64,000 nucleotides of DNA from Pseudomonadota bacterium (GCA_023387735.1 JAEWHP010000006.1:1-64000); one strand, 5' to 3'. Positions 23,705 to 32,350 are shown, counted from the stretch's first letter. Notes: a model not told the origin generated them from the letters alone. Numbers and translations are program-made.

Positions 23705-24131
23705 GAGATCCGATCCAGTCCAAATAACTTAGATGCCAATAAATTAATTGCTAAAGTAAATCATGCAGTTGTAGGTTGTCTAGCCTACAAACTAAGCCTG
23801 TGGGCCTTGAGATATCTGTTCGTTAACTTGGTAATGCCACGATACGCATATTTTGCGCAGCAGAATATTTGCGATGGTAACGGTGGCATGCTTGAATATC
23901 GCCGCAACTGCCTTCGTCCTTGTTCGGCTGACTGATAGACCATTACCGGCGCTTCTAACCGCATAAGCGTGCGCTCATCACGAAATCGTGCGCGCCGCTC
24001 AAAAACACAATTTGATCAATTTTACGGCATGGCTATTAAGTGCCGGGAGCACGTGAGTTTTTGCAAGAATCAATCTGCCCGCGTCTTTGCATTTTGTCGC
24101 GAGCAACGCTTTCAAACGCGGGCGCATGCTC
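23705..24131. other. Divergent regulatory region between kinase and regulator
   Basis: 427 bases, visibly AT-richer than the surroundings. It contains the palindrome described separately and no protein-like frame. It must hold promoters for both the kinase (leftward) and the regulator (rightward). Confidence 0.5.
23769..23790. promoter_or_regulatory. 22-bp palindrome upstream of the sensor kinase
   Basis: TTGTAGG and CCTACAA are perfect 7-bp arms around TTGTCTAG, 65 bases before the kinase start codon. FixJ/LuxR-type regulators such as the one encoded divergently at 24132 bind inverted repeats of this size, so this is a likely operator. Confidence 0.45.
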
Positions 24132-24737
24132 ATGACAGGGAATTTTACAGTCTATGTTGTCGATGACGATCCTGGCGTCCTTAAGGCTATGTGCCGCCTA
24201 CTCCGCGCCAGGGGTTATCAAGCAAATCCGTATGCCTCACCGCGGCTGTTTCTTGAAGAGCACGATGCGACCGTGCCTGGCTGTGCACTGTTGGACGTGT
24301 CCATGCCAGACCTTGATGGCTTGGAACTTCAGCGTGCGCTGACAGTCACCTCTGGCTTTCATCGCCCCATAGTTTTCGTCACTGGCACAGGAGACGTTCC
24401 AACGACCGTGCGTGCTATGAAAGCGGGAGCAATTGACTTTCTGACCAAGCCAGTCAAGGACGAACATTTGTTCGATGCGATATCCCTCGCTCAGGAAAAA
24501 GACGCGCAGTTGCGTAAGGCTCATTCCGAATTGGAGTCGATTCGCAGGAAAGTCGCGACCTTGACCCCACGAGAGCGAGAAGTTTTTGCGCTCGTCGTTA
24601 CGGGACGCATGAACAAACAGATTGCGGGCGATCTAGGCACAGCCGAAAAGACAATTAAGATACATCGCAGCCGAGTGATGGAGAAATTGGGGACCCGCAC
24701 TCTCGCAGACCTCGTTCGGATGGCCGAGAAGATATAA
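24132..24737 (+). CDS. FixJ/LuxR-family response regulator
   Basis: 201 residues from ATG 24132. Receiver: VYVVDDDPGVLKAMCRLL, phospho-acceptor in LLDVSMPDLDG, TGTGDVPTTVRAMKAGA and the Lys of FLTKPV. Output: LuxR-type helix-turn-helix LTPREREVFALVVTGRMNKQIAGDLGTAEKTIKIHRSRVMEKL. It is transcribed away from the sensor kinase and is the most likely cognate regulator. Homology supports this start; a longer frame exists upstream but adds no domain. Confidence 0.9.
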   Translation: MTGNFTVYVVDDDPGVLKAMCRLLRARGYQANPYASPRLFLEEHDATVPGCALLDVSMPDLDGLELQRALTVTSGFHRPIVFVTGTGDVPTTVRAMKAGAIDFLTKPVKDEHLFDAISLAQEKDAQLRKAHSELESIRRKVATLTPREREVFALVVTGRMNKQIAGDLGTAEKTIKIHRSRVMEKLGTRTLADLVRMAEKI

Positions 24738-25062
24738 CGTGAGTGCGAAGTGCAAAAGGAGCAACACCCTGTGAAAGGCCGTTGAGATAGTTGCGCTGAG
24801 CCTCGCGCCCCGCATCGACGGTTAGACTAACGCCGCACGTTCAGAAATCGTTTCCTTCTCGAGTCCCGCCCCCTGTCCATTAATCCCCCAGCCTAGTCGC
24901 AAACACAGCTGATGTGGCCTGGCTGCCATAATGTTCCTGAACCATTTGGACTGACGTTCCCATGTTGCGGGCAACTTCATAAACACCAACGCACCGCAAA
25001 GCGGTTTTCCCGGGTTGCTCCAGTAGGTAGACCTCACGCGCATACGAAGCCGGATAAAAGCG
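24738..25062. other. No gene seen
   Basis: 325 bases between the FixJ-type regulator and the enolase-superfamily gene. No protein-like frame longer than chance and no clear hairpin with a T-run. It presumably holds the promoter of the enolase-superfamily gene. Confidence 0.4.
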
Positions 25063-26151
25063 ATGTCAAAGATCAAGAAAGCAGAGTCTGGATTTTACCG
25101 GATCCCGCTGACTGTTACCCTTTCAGACAGCACGCACGGCGAAATTAAAGCCTTTGAATTGATAACCTGCCGTGTCCGCGATTCAGACGGGGCCGAAGGG
25201 GTTGGTTATACTTATACCGTGGGGCGTAATGGCGGTGCGGTTGCCGACGTGCTCCGGCGGGAGATCCCAGAGCTAATTGAGGACCGCGAAGCCGCTGATA
25301 CAGAGGCGATTTGGCATCACGTCTGGTGGGCGTTGTATTACGGCGGACGTGGCGGACCCGCAGGGCTCGCGCTCTCCGCGCTTGATATCGCGCTGTGGGA
25401 TCTGAAGGCGCGCCGCGCCAACCTGCCCCTGTTTGGAATAATCGGCGGTTTCGACGCCCGTGTGCCCTGTTACGCCGGCGGCATCGACCTCGATCTCTCT
25501 GTCGAGGCACTTCTGAGGCAGACCGACGAAAATCTCGCCAAGGGATTTCGCGCAATTAAGATGAAGGTGGGTCGCCCGGATCTCGCATCCGACGTCGCGC
25601 GGGTGCAGGCGATGCGCGAACATCTCGGTGACGGCTTTCCGCTGATGGCGGATGCGAACATGAAATGGACGGTCGAAGAAGCCATCCGAGCCGCGCGGGC
25701 GCTGCAACCCTACGATCTCACTTGGCTCGAAGAGCCTATCATTCCCGATGATGTTGCTGGTCACGCCCGCATCATGGCTGCCGGCGGCGTGCCGATCGCG
25801 GCTGGCGAAAATCTGCGCTCGCTCTGGGAGTTCAAGAACTACATCTCGGCGGGCGCTGTCTCCTACCCTGAGCCTGATGTCACTAACTGCGGGGGCGTCA
25901 CGGCGTTTATGAAGATCGCGCGGCTAGCAGAAGCGTTCAACCTTCCGGTAACCAGTCACGGAGCGCATGACGTCACCGTCCATCTACTCGCGGCCTGCCC
26001 AAATCGCTCCTATCTCGAAGCTCACGGTTTTGGGCTAGATCGTTATATCGAGCACCCGCTCGCACTCGACCAGGGAATGGCTTTGGCGCCAACACGACCC
26101 GGCCACGGTATAAAATTCGATTGGAAGGGGCTGGCTCAGCTCGCGCAATAA
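25063..26151 (+). CDS. Mandelate racemase/muconate lactonizing enzyme family protein (enolase superfamily)
   Basis: 362 residues. N-terminal capping domain (about 1-125), then the barrel. Catalytic features: IKMKVGRP gives the KxK base on strand 2; metal ligands fall in LMADANMKW (Asp), TWLEEPI (Glu) and AAGENLRS (Glu); a His in SHGAHDV is the likely second base, as in the mandelate racemase subgroup. Such enzymes abstract an alpha-proton from carboxylates and then racemise, dehydrate or lactonise. Acid-sugar dehydratase is most likely, but the substrate cannot be read from sequence. Monocistronic. Confidence 0.88.
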   Translation: MSKIKKAESGFYRIPLTVTLSDSTHGEIKAFELITCRVRDSDGAEGVGYTYTVGRNGGAVADVLRREIPELIEDREAADTEAIWHHVWWALYYGGRGGPAGLALSALDIALWDLKARRANLPLFGIIGGFDARVPCYAGGIDLDLSVEALLRQTDENLAKGFRAIKMKVGRPDLASDVARVQAMREHLGDGFPLMADANMKWTVEEAIRAARALQPYDLTWLEEPIIPDDVAGHARIMAAGGVPIAAGENLRSLWEFKNYISAGAVSYPEPDVTNCGGVTAFMKIARLAEAFNLPVTSHGAHDVTVHLLAACPNRSYLEAHGFGLDRYIEHPLALDQGMALAPTRPGHGIKFDWKGLAQLAQ

Positions 26152-26282
26152 CAGGAGCAGCTGCGGGCTACACACAGCGCATGATCCCCAAGGACCGAGC
26201 TCGCAGCCACCGCCTCTTGCTGCCACGGCCTTTGTTGACACTGTGTTGACACGTGCGTTTTAGGCGGAAGGCATCAAAAAGG

Positions 26283-26316
26283 AAAAGCCGCCAAGTATCT
26301 GACTTGACGGCTTTTT
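26283..26316 (-). terminator. Intrinsic terminator beside the tRNA fragment
   Basis: AAAAGCCGCCAAGT and ACTTGACGGCTTTT pair with one mismatch around ATCTG. T-runs exist on both sides, so it can stop both the tRNA-side transcript (leftward) and readthrough from the enolase gene. Confidence 0.75.
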
Positions 26317-26317
26317 C

Positions 26318-26370
26318 TGGTTGCGGGGATAGGATTTGAACCTATGACCTTCAGGTTATGAGCCTGACGG
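26318..26370 (-). tRNA. 3' fragment of tRNA-Met (CAT), attachment-site remnant
   Basis: On the minus strand the segment carries an intact anticodon arm (TCAGG-CTCATAA-CCTGA, anticodon CAT), variable region, T arm (ATAGG-TTCAAAT-CCTAT), the 3' acceptor strand CCCCGCA and encoded CCA. The 5' acceptor strand and D arm are not present: upstream sequence offers no GCGGGG at the right distance. The fragment is therefore not a working tRNA. A 3' tRNA half ending exactly at its terminator is what remains at one end of an island or phage that recombined into a tRNA gene. Confidence 0.7.
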
Positions 26371-26496
26371 GCTATGCCCTCCCCTGGGGTCAGCCCGCGA
26401 ACGCCTCGGCGGTTCGGCTTGCTGGAGGGAAGCAGGAGCTTCGGGGCGGCAAGGGCGAGCGGCAACCAACGTTCGGTCTCATGGTCCTGGAAGCCG

Positions 26497-26901
26497 TCAC
26501 CTCCACCCGATGACATCAGCCAGCCGCAGCGGACCCCACCGGCAGCGTCTGAGATCGGAGCCGCATTCGCCAAGTTTCCGCTGGCGATCATACCGGTTCT
26601 CTTTGAGGGAGAGGCGGGATGTCGAGCCCCAAGCCATCATCGGGGTCTGGCAATAGGGGCCATCCGCGCCGCCGCCTCCTAATTGATCGCCCCGCCACGG
26701 AAAGGAACTGAAGTTGCGGCCCCCCTTTGCGATAATGTCTAGAACGCAGCCACCATCGGCGAACTGCAAACTCGGCGCGTCCTCGATTCCGATCTTGATC
26801 CTGTAGTAACCCTTAGCCAGCGGTGTGACTTCAAGCACCGTCGCCGCCGGCAGCAACAGAGACATCTCATCACTTGGTAACAGGTTTTTTGCCTTCGTCA
26901 T
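26497..26901 (-). CDS. Hypothetical protein downstream of the tandem paralogues
   Basis: 134 residues from ATG 26901, with AGGAG 8 bases upstream. The first 70 residues look well formed (MSLLLPAATVLEVTPLAKGY, YRIKIGIEDAPSLQFADGG, VLDIIAKGGRNFSS). The C-terminal half is Gly/Arg-rich and less convincing, so it may be a frameshifted or extended tail. It follows the tandem paralogues on the same strand and may be their partner. I do not recognise a family. Confidence 0.5.
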   Translation of the reverse strand: MTKAKNLLPSDEMSLLLPAATVLEVTPLAKGYYRIKIGIEDAPSLQFADGGCVLDIIAKGGRNFSSFPWRGDQLGGGGADGPYCQTPMMAWGSTSRLSLKENRYDRQRKLGECGSDLRRCRWGPLRLADVIGWR

Positions 26902-26924
26902 GTGGTTACTCCTGTTGGGGTTCT

Positions 26925-27212
26925 TCACTCGTCGTAATCATCCCAGTCGTCGTCATCCTGATCGTGTTGAGTCGCATAACGTGCGTCCGCCAAGGCATCG
27001 CTGTAGGATAACGAGGGCGTCGTTCCGCTGGAGACCGCCAAGGAAGGTAAATCTGGCGATCAGGCCGGACCGGCACCGAATAGAATCGTCGGTCGCCAAG
27101 CCGCACGCCCTTCCGCTTGGGATCATTGGGCCGCAACAAGTCCCACCCCGTACGGCGCGCGCGAATATAGAGCGATCACCGCTCGGTCTCTGCATTATCA
27201 TAGCCGGATTCC
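26925..27212 (-). pseudogene. Truncated third copy of the tandem paralogue family
   Basis: Read leftward it gives NAETER-stop, then RPNDPKRKGVRLGDRRFYSV, matching RPNDPKRKGVKIGRRQLYST in the neighbouring intact copy. After LPWRSPAERRP the frame must shift to reach YSDALADARYATQHDQDDDDWDDYDE, the acidic tail typical of the family. The first 150 residues are missing. The copy is broken by deletion, by a Trp-to-stop change and by a frameshift. Confidence 0.65.
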
Positions 27213-27213
27213 A

Positions 27214-27939
27214 TCAATCGTCGTTGTCGGGGTCGTAGTCGTCGCGGTCCGGGCGCCGGGCGTGGGCGTCGGCCAGGATCTCGTCACGGGTTCGGCGCCG
27301 CGGCGGCGACCATGGCAGGAAAAACAATTCGCCAAGGCGGCCGACCGGCGTGGAGTAAAGCTGGCGCCGGCCAATCTTGACGCCCTTGCGCTTGGGGTCG
27401 TTAGGCCGCAGAAGCACGCCCCTGGCTGCAATGTCGAGCAGATGCCAGCACTCGGTCTCGGCGTCTGCAAAGCTGGTCGTCTCGACTCGGATGACCCTGG
27501 AGAGCGGCAGCGGATCGTAGCGGAGCCGCCAGCGGTCATGGTCGTATTCGCCGAAGATCCGCTCGGTCCCTTCAATGTGCGCGGCGACCTCCGCCGGCTC
27601 CCAATCCGACATCCGCACCACCTCGCCCCAGGTTAAAAAGTCGGCAGCATTGAGTGTGAAGCGGACGAGTTGGAGATCGCCCGCGCGCCATGCCGTCTCA
27701 CCTGACAACTCCAAGAGCGTTTGCGCCTCTACTGGGCGGATCGCGCTGCGGAACGGCTGAGCCGTGAAGTCGCCCTCTTCGCAGGTCGTGCCCCAAATGA
27801 ACTGGGTCTGTCCCATTGTAAGCATTCGGCGTGACGGCCGTAGTTCGCCGCTGGCTATGATCCACGGTAAATGGACGGTATCCGTGAAATGGTAGACCGG
27901 CGCCCTCAAAGCCGGCGATACGGGTCTTCTACTCATCAC
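27214..27939 (-). CDS. Tandem paralogue 1, possible ADP-ribosyltransferase-like fold
   Basis: 241 residues. The N-terminus VYHFTDTVHLPWIIASGELRP recalls the start of DarT/ART-type proteins (a Y-H-x-T strand, then a helix ending in SGEL), but I cannot place the catalytic Arg and Glu with certainty. The middle (LVRFTLNAADFLTWGEVVR, RYDPLPLSRVIRVET) and RPNDPKRKGVKIGRR are shared with its neighbours. The C-terminus is an acidic tail (DRDDYDPDNDD). No signal peptide. It may be a toxin-like or defence protein, or simply a family of unknown role. Confidence 0.55.
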   Translation of the reverse strand: MMSRRPVSPALRAPVYHFTDTVHLPWIIASGELRPSRRMLTMGQTQFIWGTTCEEGDFTAQPFRSAIRPVEAQTLLELSGETAWRAGDLQLVRFTLNAADFLTWGEVVRMSDWEPAEVAAHIEGTERIFGEYDHDRWRLRYDPLPLSRVIRVETTSFADAETECWHLLDIAARGVLLRPNDPKRKGVKIGRRQLYSTPVGRLGELFFLPWSPPRRRTRDEILADAHARRPDRDDYDPDNDD

Positions 27940-27967
27940 TACCTCTGCCCATCACTCAACCTCTCGC

Positions 27968-28636
27968 TTAGCCCTCAGACAATTCGTATTCATCCTCGTC
28001 GGCCGCGGCCTGGCGTTCGGCGTATCGCCGCTCCGCGATTTCGTCGCTATCGAGGTACAGGGGGCGATGTCCGTACATCGTGACGCCAAGCGCCTCCCAA
28101 CTGTCGAAGCGGACCGAATAGTGGACCCGACGGCCCACACGGAAGCCGATACAGGCGGGGTCGCGAGTACGGACAAGGCTGTCGGGGCTGATGTCGATCG
28201 GCCGCCAGCGCCCGCTGTAGGTCCTGGTTTCGACCTTCAACACCTGGTCGAGCGGCAACGGATCGCGCCGGCAGCGCCACATGTCGCTGCACTGCCCATA
28301 GTGCTCCTGGTCCCAAGATTCCATTTCGGCGACCTGGTCGGCCGTGAAGGCGTGCTGGCGGACAACCTCGCTCCAGGTCATGAATCCGTTGATGGGCAGG
28401 GTGAACCTGACCAAGCGGAATAGATCATCCTGCCAAGCCGCCGCCCTGTTGGCCGCAACGATAGCCGCCATGGCGGTCTTGTCGCCGGCCGGGTTAGAAG
28501 TGGCCCAGAGATATGTAAGATCGCCGACGCCTCGCAGGCGATTGGGATACGGCCGCAGTTCGCCGCTCAAGACTATCCACGGCAGCTTCAGCGTGCTCGT
28601 AATGTGATAAACGGCGGTCCGTGCCGCCCTGGTCAT
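27968..28636 (-). CDS. Tandem paralogue 2
   Basis: 222 residues, about one-third like the next copy by eye: VYHITSTLKLPWIVLSGELRP, FRLVRFTLPINGFMTWSEVVR, RRDPLPLDQVLKVETR and an acidic tail (EDEYELSEG). The segment GFRVGRRVHYSVRFDSWEAL corresponds to the KGVKIGRRQLYS region. The copies lie 28 bases apart in the same direction, so they are likely cotranscribed. Duplication must be old, as the copies have diverged well beyond recent gene conversion. Function unknown; an ART-like fold is only a hypothesis. Confidence 0.55.
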   Translation of the reverse strand: MTRAARTAVYHITSTLKLPWIVLSGELRPYPNRLRGVGDLTYLWATSNPAGDKTAMAAIVAANRAAAWQDDLFRLVRFTLPINGFMTWSEVVRQHAFTADQVAEMESWDQEHYGQCSDMWRCRRDPLPLDQVLKVETRTYSGRWRPIDISPDSLVRTRDPACIGFRVGRRVHYSVRFDSWEALGVTMYGHRPLYLDSDEIAERRYAERQAAADEDEYELSEG

Positions 28637-28972
28637 GGGCGGCCGTCCCGTTCGCGCAGGGCCATTAGCGGGCCGCTAAGAGCCTTTCCGCAGGCCCCTC
28701 CCCTTGGCAGTCCCGAGCGCGAATAACGCGCTTCTGAGTTGTGACGGCGCCCCGGTATCACGTGATAATCTGTGGATCGGCACCTCGATGGTTGGCCTTT
28801 AGCGTTAGCCAGTGCAAGAAAAAGCCCTTTAGCACCTGTGGCGGCTTTGAGGTCGGATAGCCTCTGTAAATCATTGATTTCGATAGTGAAGGGTATTCCT
28901 GCCGGGCCCACCAATAGAAGAAACTGATCCCGACTTCTTCTCCGCCGGGATCAGGCGCCGCACTGCGCCGAT
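28637..28972. other. No secure gene
   Basis: A minus-strand frame at 28633-28914 contains one protein-like stretch (IEINDLQRLSDLKAATGAKG) but no proper start or end and a poor C-terminus. It may be a remnant. Nothing else is supported. Confidence 0.3.
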
Positions 28973-30388
28973 CTAAACGATCTGCCGCACCGCCGGCGCC
29001 TTTACCACATCCGACAGCACCTGCAGTGCCTGACTCAGTTCGGCGCGGTTGCGGGCGGCGCCGAGTGAGATGCGCAGGCCCCGCGGAGCGATGTCTCCCA
29101 CGGCGAACGCATCTTCGCCGACGACGGCAAGGCCGTTGCGCATCAGATGCGACAGCAGATCAGTGCCGTCGAGATGCCGTGGCAATGGCAGCCACAAATG
29201 ATGGCTCGCGGGGCGCGCGGCGTATGCAACACCGCCAAGGAAACGCGCGGCGAGCCGCTGGCGCGCGGCGGCTTCGTTGCGGATCGCGCGGATGATGGCA
29301 TTCGCTACGCCGGATTTGAGCCAATGCGTCACCAGCGCCACCATCAGCGAAGGCGGCATCTGCATGGTTGCCTGCAGGCCGGCACGCATGGTCCGCTCGG
29401 CGGCCGCATCGGGTGCCAGCAGGTAGGCGACGCGAAGCGCAGGCGCGATGCACTTGGCAATGCTCGCCGCGTAGTAAGTGCGCTCGGGGATGAGGTTGGC
29501 GATCGGCGACGCCTGCGGCTCGAGCGGGCCGTAGGCGTCGTCCTCGATCAGTATGGTTCCGCGCTTGCGGATGATGTCGGCGATCGCCTTGCGCCGGCCG
29601 GCGTCCATCGTCGCCGTGGTCGGGTTGTGCTGGGTCGGCACCAGATAGACCGCCCTGGGCTTGTGCTTGCGACAGGCGTCGTCCAGCGCGTCGGCCCGTG
29701 CGCCCTCATGGTCCATCGCGATGCCGACTAAGCGCACATCGAGCCGTGCCGCGGCGGCCTTGATGCCGGGAAAGGTCAGCGCCTCGGTCAGCACGGTATC
29801 GCCGGGCCTGGTCAAGGCGAGCAGGGCGTTGAAGATGATCGCCTGCGATCCCGGATAGACCGCAATGCGCTCGGCCTTTGCGTTCGGCAGGCGCGGCCGT
29901 AGCCATGCCGCGGCGGCCTCGCGCTCGTCCGTGGTTCCGCCTGGGCGCGCATAGCTGAGAAATGCGCTGAAGCCGGCCTCCGCGCGAATGGTGGCAAGCC
30001 CCTGCGCGATGCGCATGTCGAGACTGGCCTCGACCGGCTGCGGCGGAAGATTCATCGAGAGATCGATGCTGACCGGCGCCGGGAGGTCGTGCGCCGCGCG
30101 GCTCGTCGTCTCGGAAACGAAGGTGCCCTGCCCGACGCGCGCGTCCAGCAGCCCGCGCCGCCGCGCTTCACCATAGGCGCGGGTGACGGTGGTCAGATCG
30201 AGATCGAGCGCCTGTGCCAGCGCACGATGCGTCGGCAGCCGCTGTCCACGGACCAGCCGGCCGCTCGCGATATCGGCCGCCAGCGCTCGACAATGCGCTG
30301 GTACATCGGGCCCTGCCACTCGGAAACTGTAGGGATCCAATCCATACAATTCGGCCAATTGCCTTTGATTGTCGGTGTCGGCACTCAT
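28973..30388 (-). CDS. MocR/PdxR-type regulator (GntR HTH fused to aminotransferase-like domain)
   Basis: 471 residues. Residues 1-75 are a GntR winged helix (RLPTHRALAQALDLDLTTVTRAYGEA...GLLDARVGQGTFV). Residues 115-465 are a type I PLP fold; the Schiff-base Lys is in SIAKCIAPALRVAY, and EDDAYGPL and PTQHNPTTATM are the usual cofactor-site motifs. Such proteins regulate amino-acid, vitamin B6 or transport genes. The gene is divergent to the DUF983 remnant, and an 11-bp inverted repeat flanks its start codon. No target can be named. Confidence 0.9.
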   Translation of the reverse strand: MSADTDNQRQLAELYGLDPYSFRVAGPDVPAHCRALAADIASGRLVRGQRLPTHRALAQALDLDLTTVTRAYGEARRRGLLDARVGQGTFVSETTSRAAHDLPAPVSIDLSMNLPPQPVEASLDMRIAQGLATIRAEAGFSAFLSYARPGGTTDEREAAAAWLRPRLPNAKAERIAVYPGSQAIIFNALLALTRPGDTVLTEALTFPGIKAAAARLDVRLVGIAMDHEGARADALDDACRKHKPRAVYLVPTQHNPTTATMDAGRRKAIADIIRKRGTILIEDDAYGPLEPQASPIANLIPERTYYAASIAKCIAPALRVAYLLAPDAAAERTMRAGLQATMQMPPSLMVALVTHWLKSGVANAIIRAIRNEAAARQRLAARFLGGVAYAARPASHHLWLPLPRHLDGTDLLSHLMRNGLAVVGEDAFAVGDIAPRGLRISLGAARNRAELSQALQVLSDVVKAPAVRQIV

Positions 30389-30399
30389 ATTGTATGGAT
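30340..30399. promoter_or_regulatory. 11-bp inverted repeat around the MocR start
   Basis: ATCCATACAAT (30340-30350) and ATTGTATGGAT (30389-30399) are perfect inverted copies 38 bases apart, one inside the first codons of the regulator gene and one directly before its ATG. This suggests an autoregulatory operator for the PLP-dependent regulator, also covering the divergent promoter. Confidence 0.55.
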
Positions 30400-30427
30400 C
30401 AGCGAACAGGTCAAGGAATTACGGCGA

Positions 30428-30836
30428 TGACAGACACGGTCTCCCTGCCACAGGCACTCTGGCGCGGCTTTGCGATGAAGTGCCCGCATTGCGGGCGCGG
30501 CCATCTGTTTGGGCGCTTCCTGAAAGTCGCCGATCACTGCGAGGTTTGCGGCGAGGATTTCACGCCGCAACGCGCCGACGATTTTCCGGCCTATCTCGTC
30601 ATCGTGGTGGTCGGCCACATCGTGGTGCCGGCGCTGCTTGCGATGGAAATGGCCTACGCGCCGCCAGCCTGGCTGCAGCTCATGATGGGCTGCCGGTGAC
30701 ATTGTTCAGTTCGCTGGCCCTGCTGCAGCCGACCAAAGGCGCGATCGTCGGCCTGCAATGGCAGACCGGCATGCACGACTTCGAGGTGACGCGGCGCAAG
30801 CGCTCCTGCATCGAGGCGGCACATCGCGGCGCATAG
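30428..30836 (+). pseudogene. DUF983 membrane protein, frameshifted
   Basis: ATG 30428 opens a DUF983 protein: GFAMKCPHCGRGHLFGRFLK and CEVCGEDFTPQRADDFPAYL give the zinc-ribbon-like Cys pairs, then one membrane helix. After LQLMMGCR the frame stops at 30699, but the next frame continues naturally as GLPVTLFSSLALLQPTKGAIVGLQWQTGMHDFE to 30836, the second helix and tail of the family. A single-base change near 30690 separates the halves. If real, the gene is inactive; if a sequencing error, it is an intact 135-residue protein. Confidence 0.6.
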
Positions 30837-31084
30837 CCGGAGATTCTGGCCGCTCGGCTTCCTCGGACCAACGCTCGCGTCGGGTCGTGCTCGCCGCCGA
30901 TCCTCTGCAAGCATTCCCGCATGGCAGCACCTTCGAAAATGAGACGCTTGGATATGGGCGGTTTCGTCTTTGGGCTGCAGCTTTCGCGGTAAGGCGCGGC
31001 CGGAGGGGCGCGCCAGGATGCGCGCATGGGGAAGGTCCGGCGTGAGACCGGATTCTCCCTTTCGCGTCAGAGGGAGGAACAACA

Positions 31085-32350
31085 ATGCGCAAGTCACTGC
31101 TCGGCGCGGCCGCGGCGGCCGCCCTTTTGCTGCCCGGCTCAGCTCTCGCCCAAAGCGGCACCATCAAGATCGGCATTCTGGTCGCGCTGGAAGGCGCCTT
31201 CGCAACCGGTGGCCAGGACGGCGTCCGCAATGTCGAACTGGCTCTCAAGCAGGTCAACAACACCATTGCCGGCAAGAAGATCGAAACCGTCGTTGCTCCG
31301 ACGGATACCAAACCTGACACGACGGTCCGCATGGCCCGCAAGCTGGTGGAGCAGGACAATGTCGACTTCATCATCGGCCCGCTGTCCGGCTCGGAAGGCA
31401 TCGCCATGCGCGACTTTGCCAAGACCATCCCCGGCAAGGTGGTGATCAACGGCATTTCCGGCGCGCTCGAGACGACGTGGGTCGATCCCGCGCCGAACTT
31501 CTACCGCTTCAACCTCGACGGCTCGCAATGGGGCTTCGGCCTCGGCAACTACGTCGTGAAGACGAAGGGCTGGAAGCGCGTGGCGACGATCGCAGCCGAT
31601 TACTCGTTCGGCTACACCAACTTCATGGGCTTCGCAGTCGACTTCTGCAAATCGGGCGGCGACATCGTCCAGCGCTTCTGGCAGCCGCTCGGCCAGTCCG
31701 ATTTCGGCGGGATCATCGCGCAGATGCCGGACAATGTGGATGCGATCTATCTGGGCCTCGGCGGAACGGATGCGATCAACTTCCTCAACCAGTATCAACA
31801 GGCAGGTGAAAAGACCAAGCTGATCGGCGGCACCATCATGGCCGACCAGACGGTTCTGACGGCCAAGGGCAAGGCGAAAGATGCGCTGAAGGGCACGCCG
31901 ACTTCGGGTCCCTTCGCCGCCGACAATACCGACCCGGCCTGGACTTCGTATGTGAAGCTCTATCAGGACAGCTTCCCCGCCGACAAACGCCTGCCCGCGC
32001 CTTCGCTATTCGGCCTCGGTTACTACGTCGCCACGCTCGCGGCCATCAAGGGGCTCGAAGCGGCCGGCGGCGATCTCTCGAACGGGCAGGCGAAGTTCAA
32101 GGAAGCGCTGAACAAGCTTCAGCTCGACAGCCCGATCGGCAAGATCACGCTGAACGAAAACCGGCAGGCGACCGGAACCGTGTTCGTCAACGAAGTGGTC
32201 GATGGCCCGGACGGCAACATGACCAGCAAGATGGTCGCCAAGACCGAGAACGTGAACCAGACGCTCGGCATGACGTCGGATCAGTTCCGGGCGATCGGGT
32301 TGCCGTCGCGCACCGTGGTCGACTGCGCCAAGCTGCGCGCAGGCGGCTGA
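31085..32350 (+). CDS. Branched-chain-type ABC transporter substrate-binding protein
   Basis: 421 residues, signal peptide at 1-22 (LLGAAAAAALLLPGSALA), GGGAGG-type ribosome site before the ATG. Type I periplasmic binding protein: TIKIGILVALEGAFATGGQD, then RMARKLVEQDNVDFIIGPLSG, GISGALETTWVDPAPNFYRF and WKRVATIAADYSFGYTNFMGF. Family 4/5 of LivJ-like proteins. It captures the substrate of the importer encoded 2.3 kb downstream. The ligand pocket is not that of Leu/Ile/Val binders in any way I can assign, and relatives often bind aromatic acids, ureas or amides. Confidence 0.88.
   Translation: MRKSLLGAAAAAALLLPGSALAQSGTIKIGILVALEGAFATGGQDGVRNVELALKQVNNTIAGKKIETVVAPTDTKPDTTVRMARKLVEQDNVDFIIGPLSGSEGIAMRDFAKTIPGKVVINGISGALETTWVDPAPNFYRFNLDGSQWGFGLGNYVVKTKGWKRVATIAADYSFGYTNFMGFAVDFCKSGGDIVQRFWQPLGQSDFGGIIAQMPDNVDAIYLGLGGTDAINFLNQYQQAGEKTKLIGGTIMADQTVLTAKGKAKDALKGTPTSGPFAADNTDPAWTSYVKLYQDSFPADKRLPAPSLFGLGYYVATLAAIKGLEAAGGDLSNGQAKFKEALNKLQLDSPIGKITLNENRQATGTVFVNEVVDGPDGNMTSKMVAKTENVNQTLGMTSDQFRAIGLPSRTVVDCAKLRAGG

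Noticed and set aside
24012..24024. TTTGATCAATTTT as an FNR box
   Set aside because: TTGATCAA lacks the four-base spacer of FNR/FixK sites.
26318..26395. Complete tRNA-Met gene
   Set aside because: The 5' acceptor strand and D arm cannot be formed; from the nearest GCGGGC the anticodon would fall about five bases too far. Only the 3' part is present.
28633..28914. Minus-strand hypothetical gene starting MVGPAGIPFT
   Set aside because: Only about 35 residues look protein-like, the C-terminus is poor, and no ribosome site is seen.
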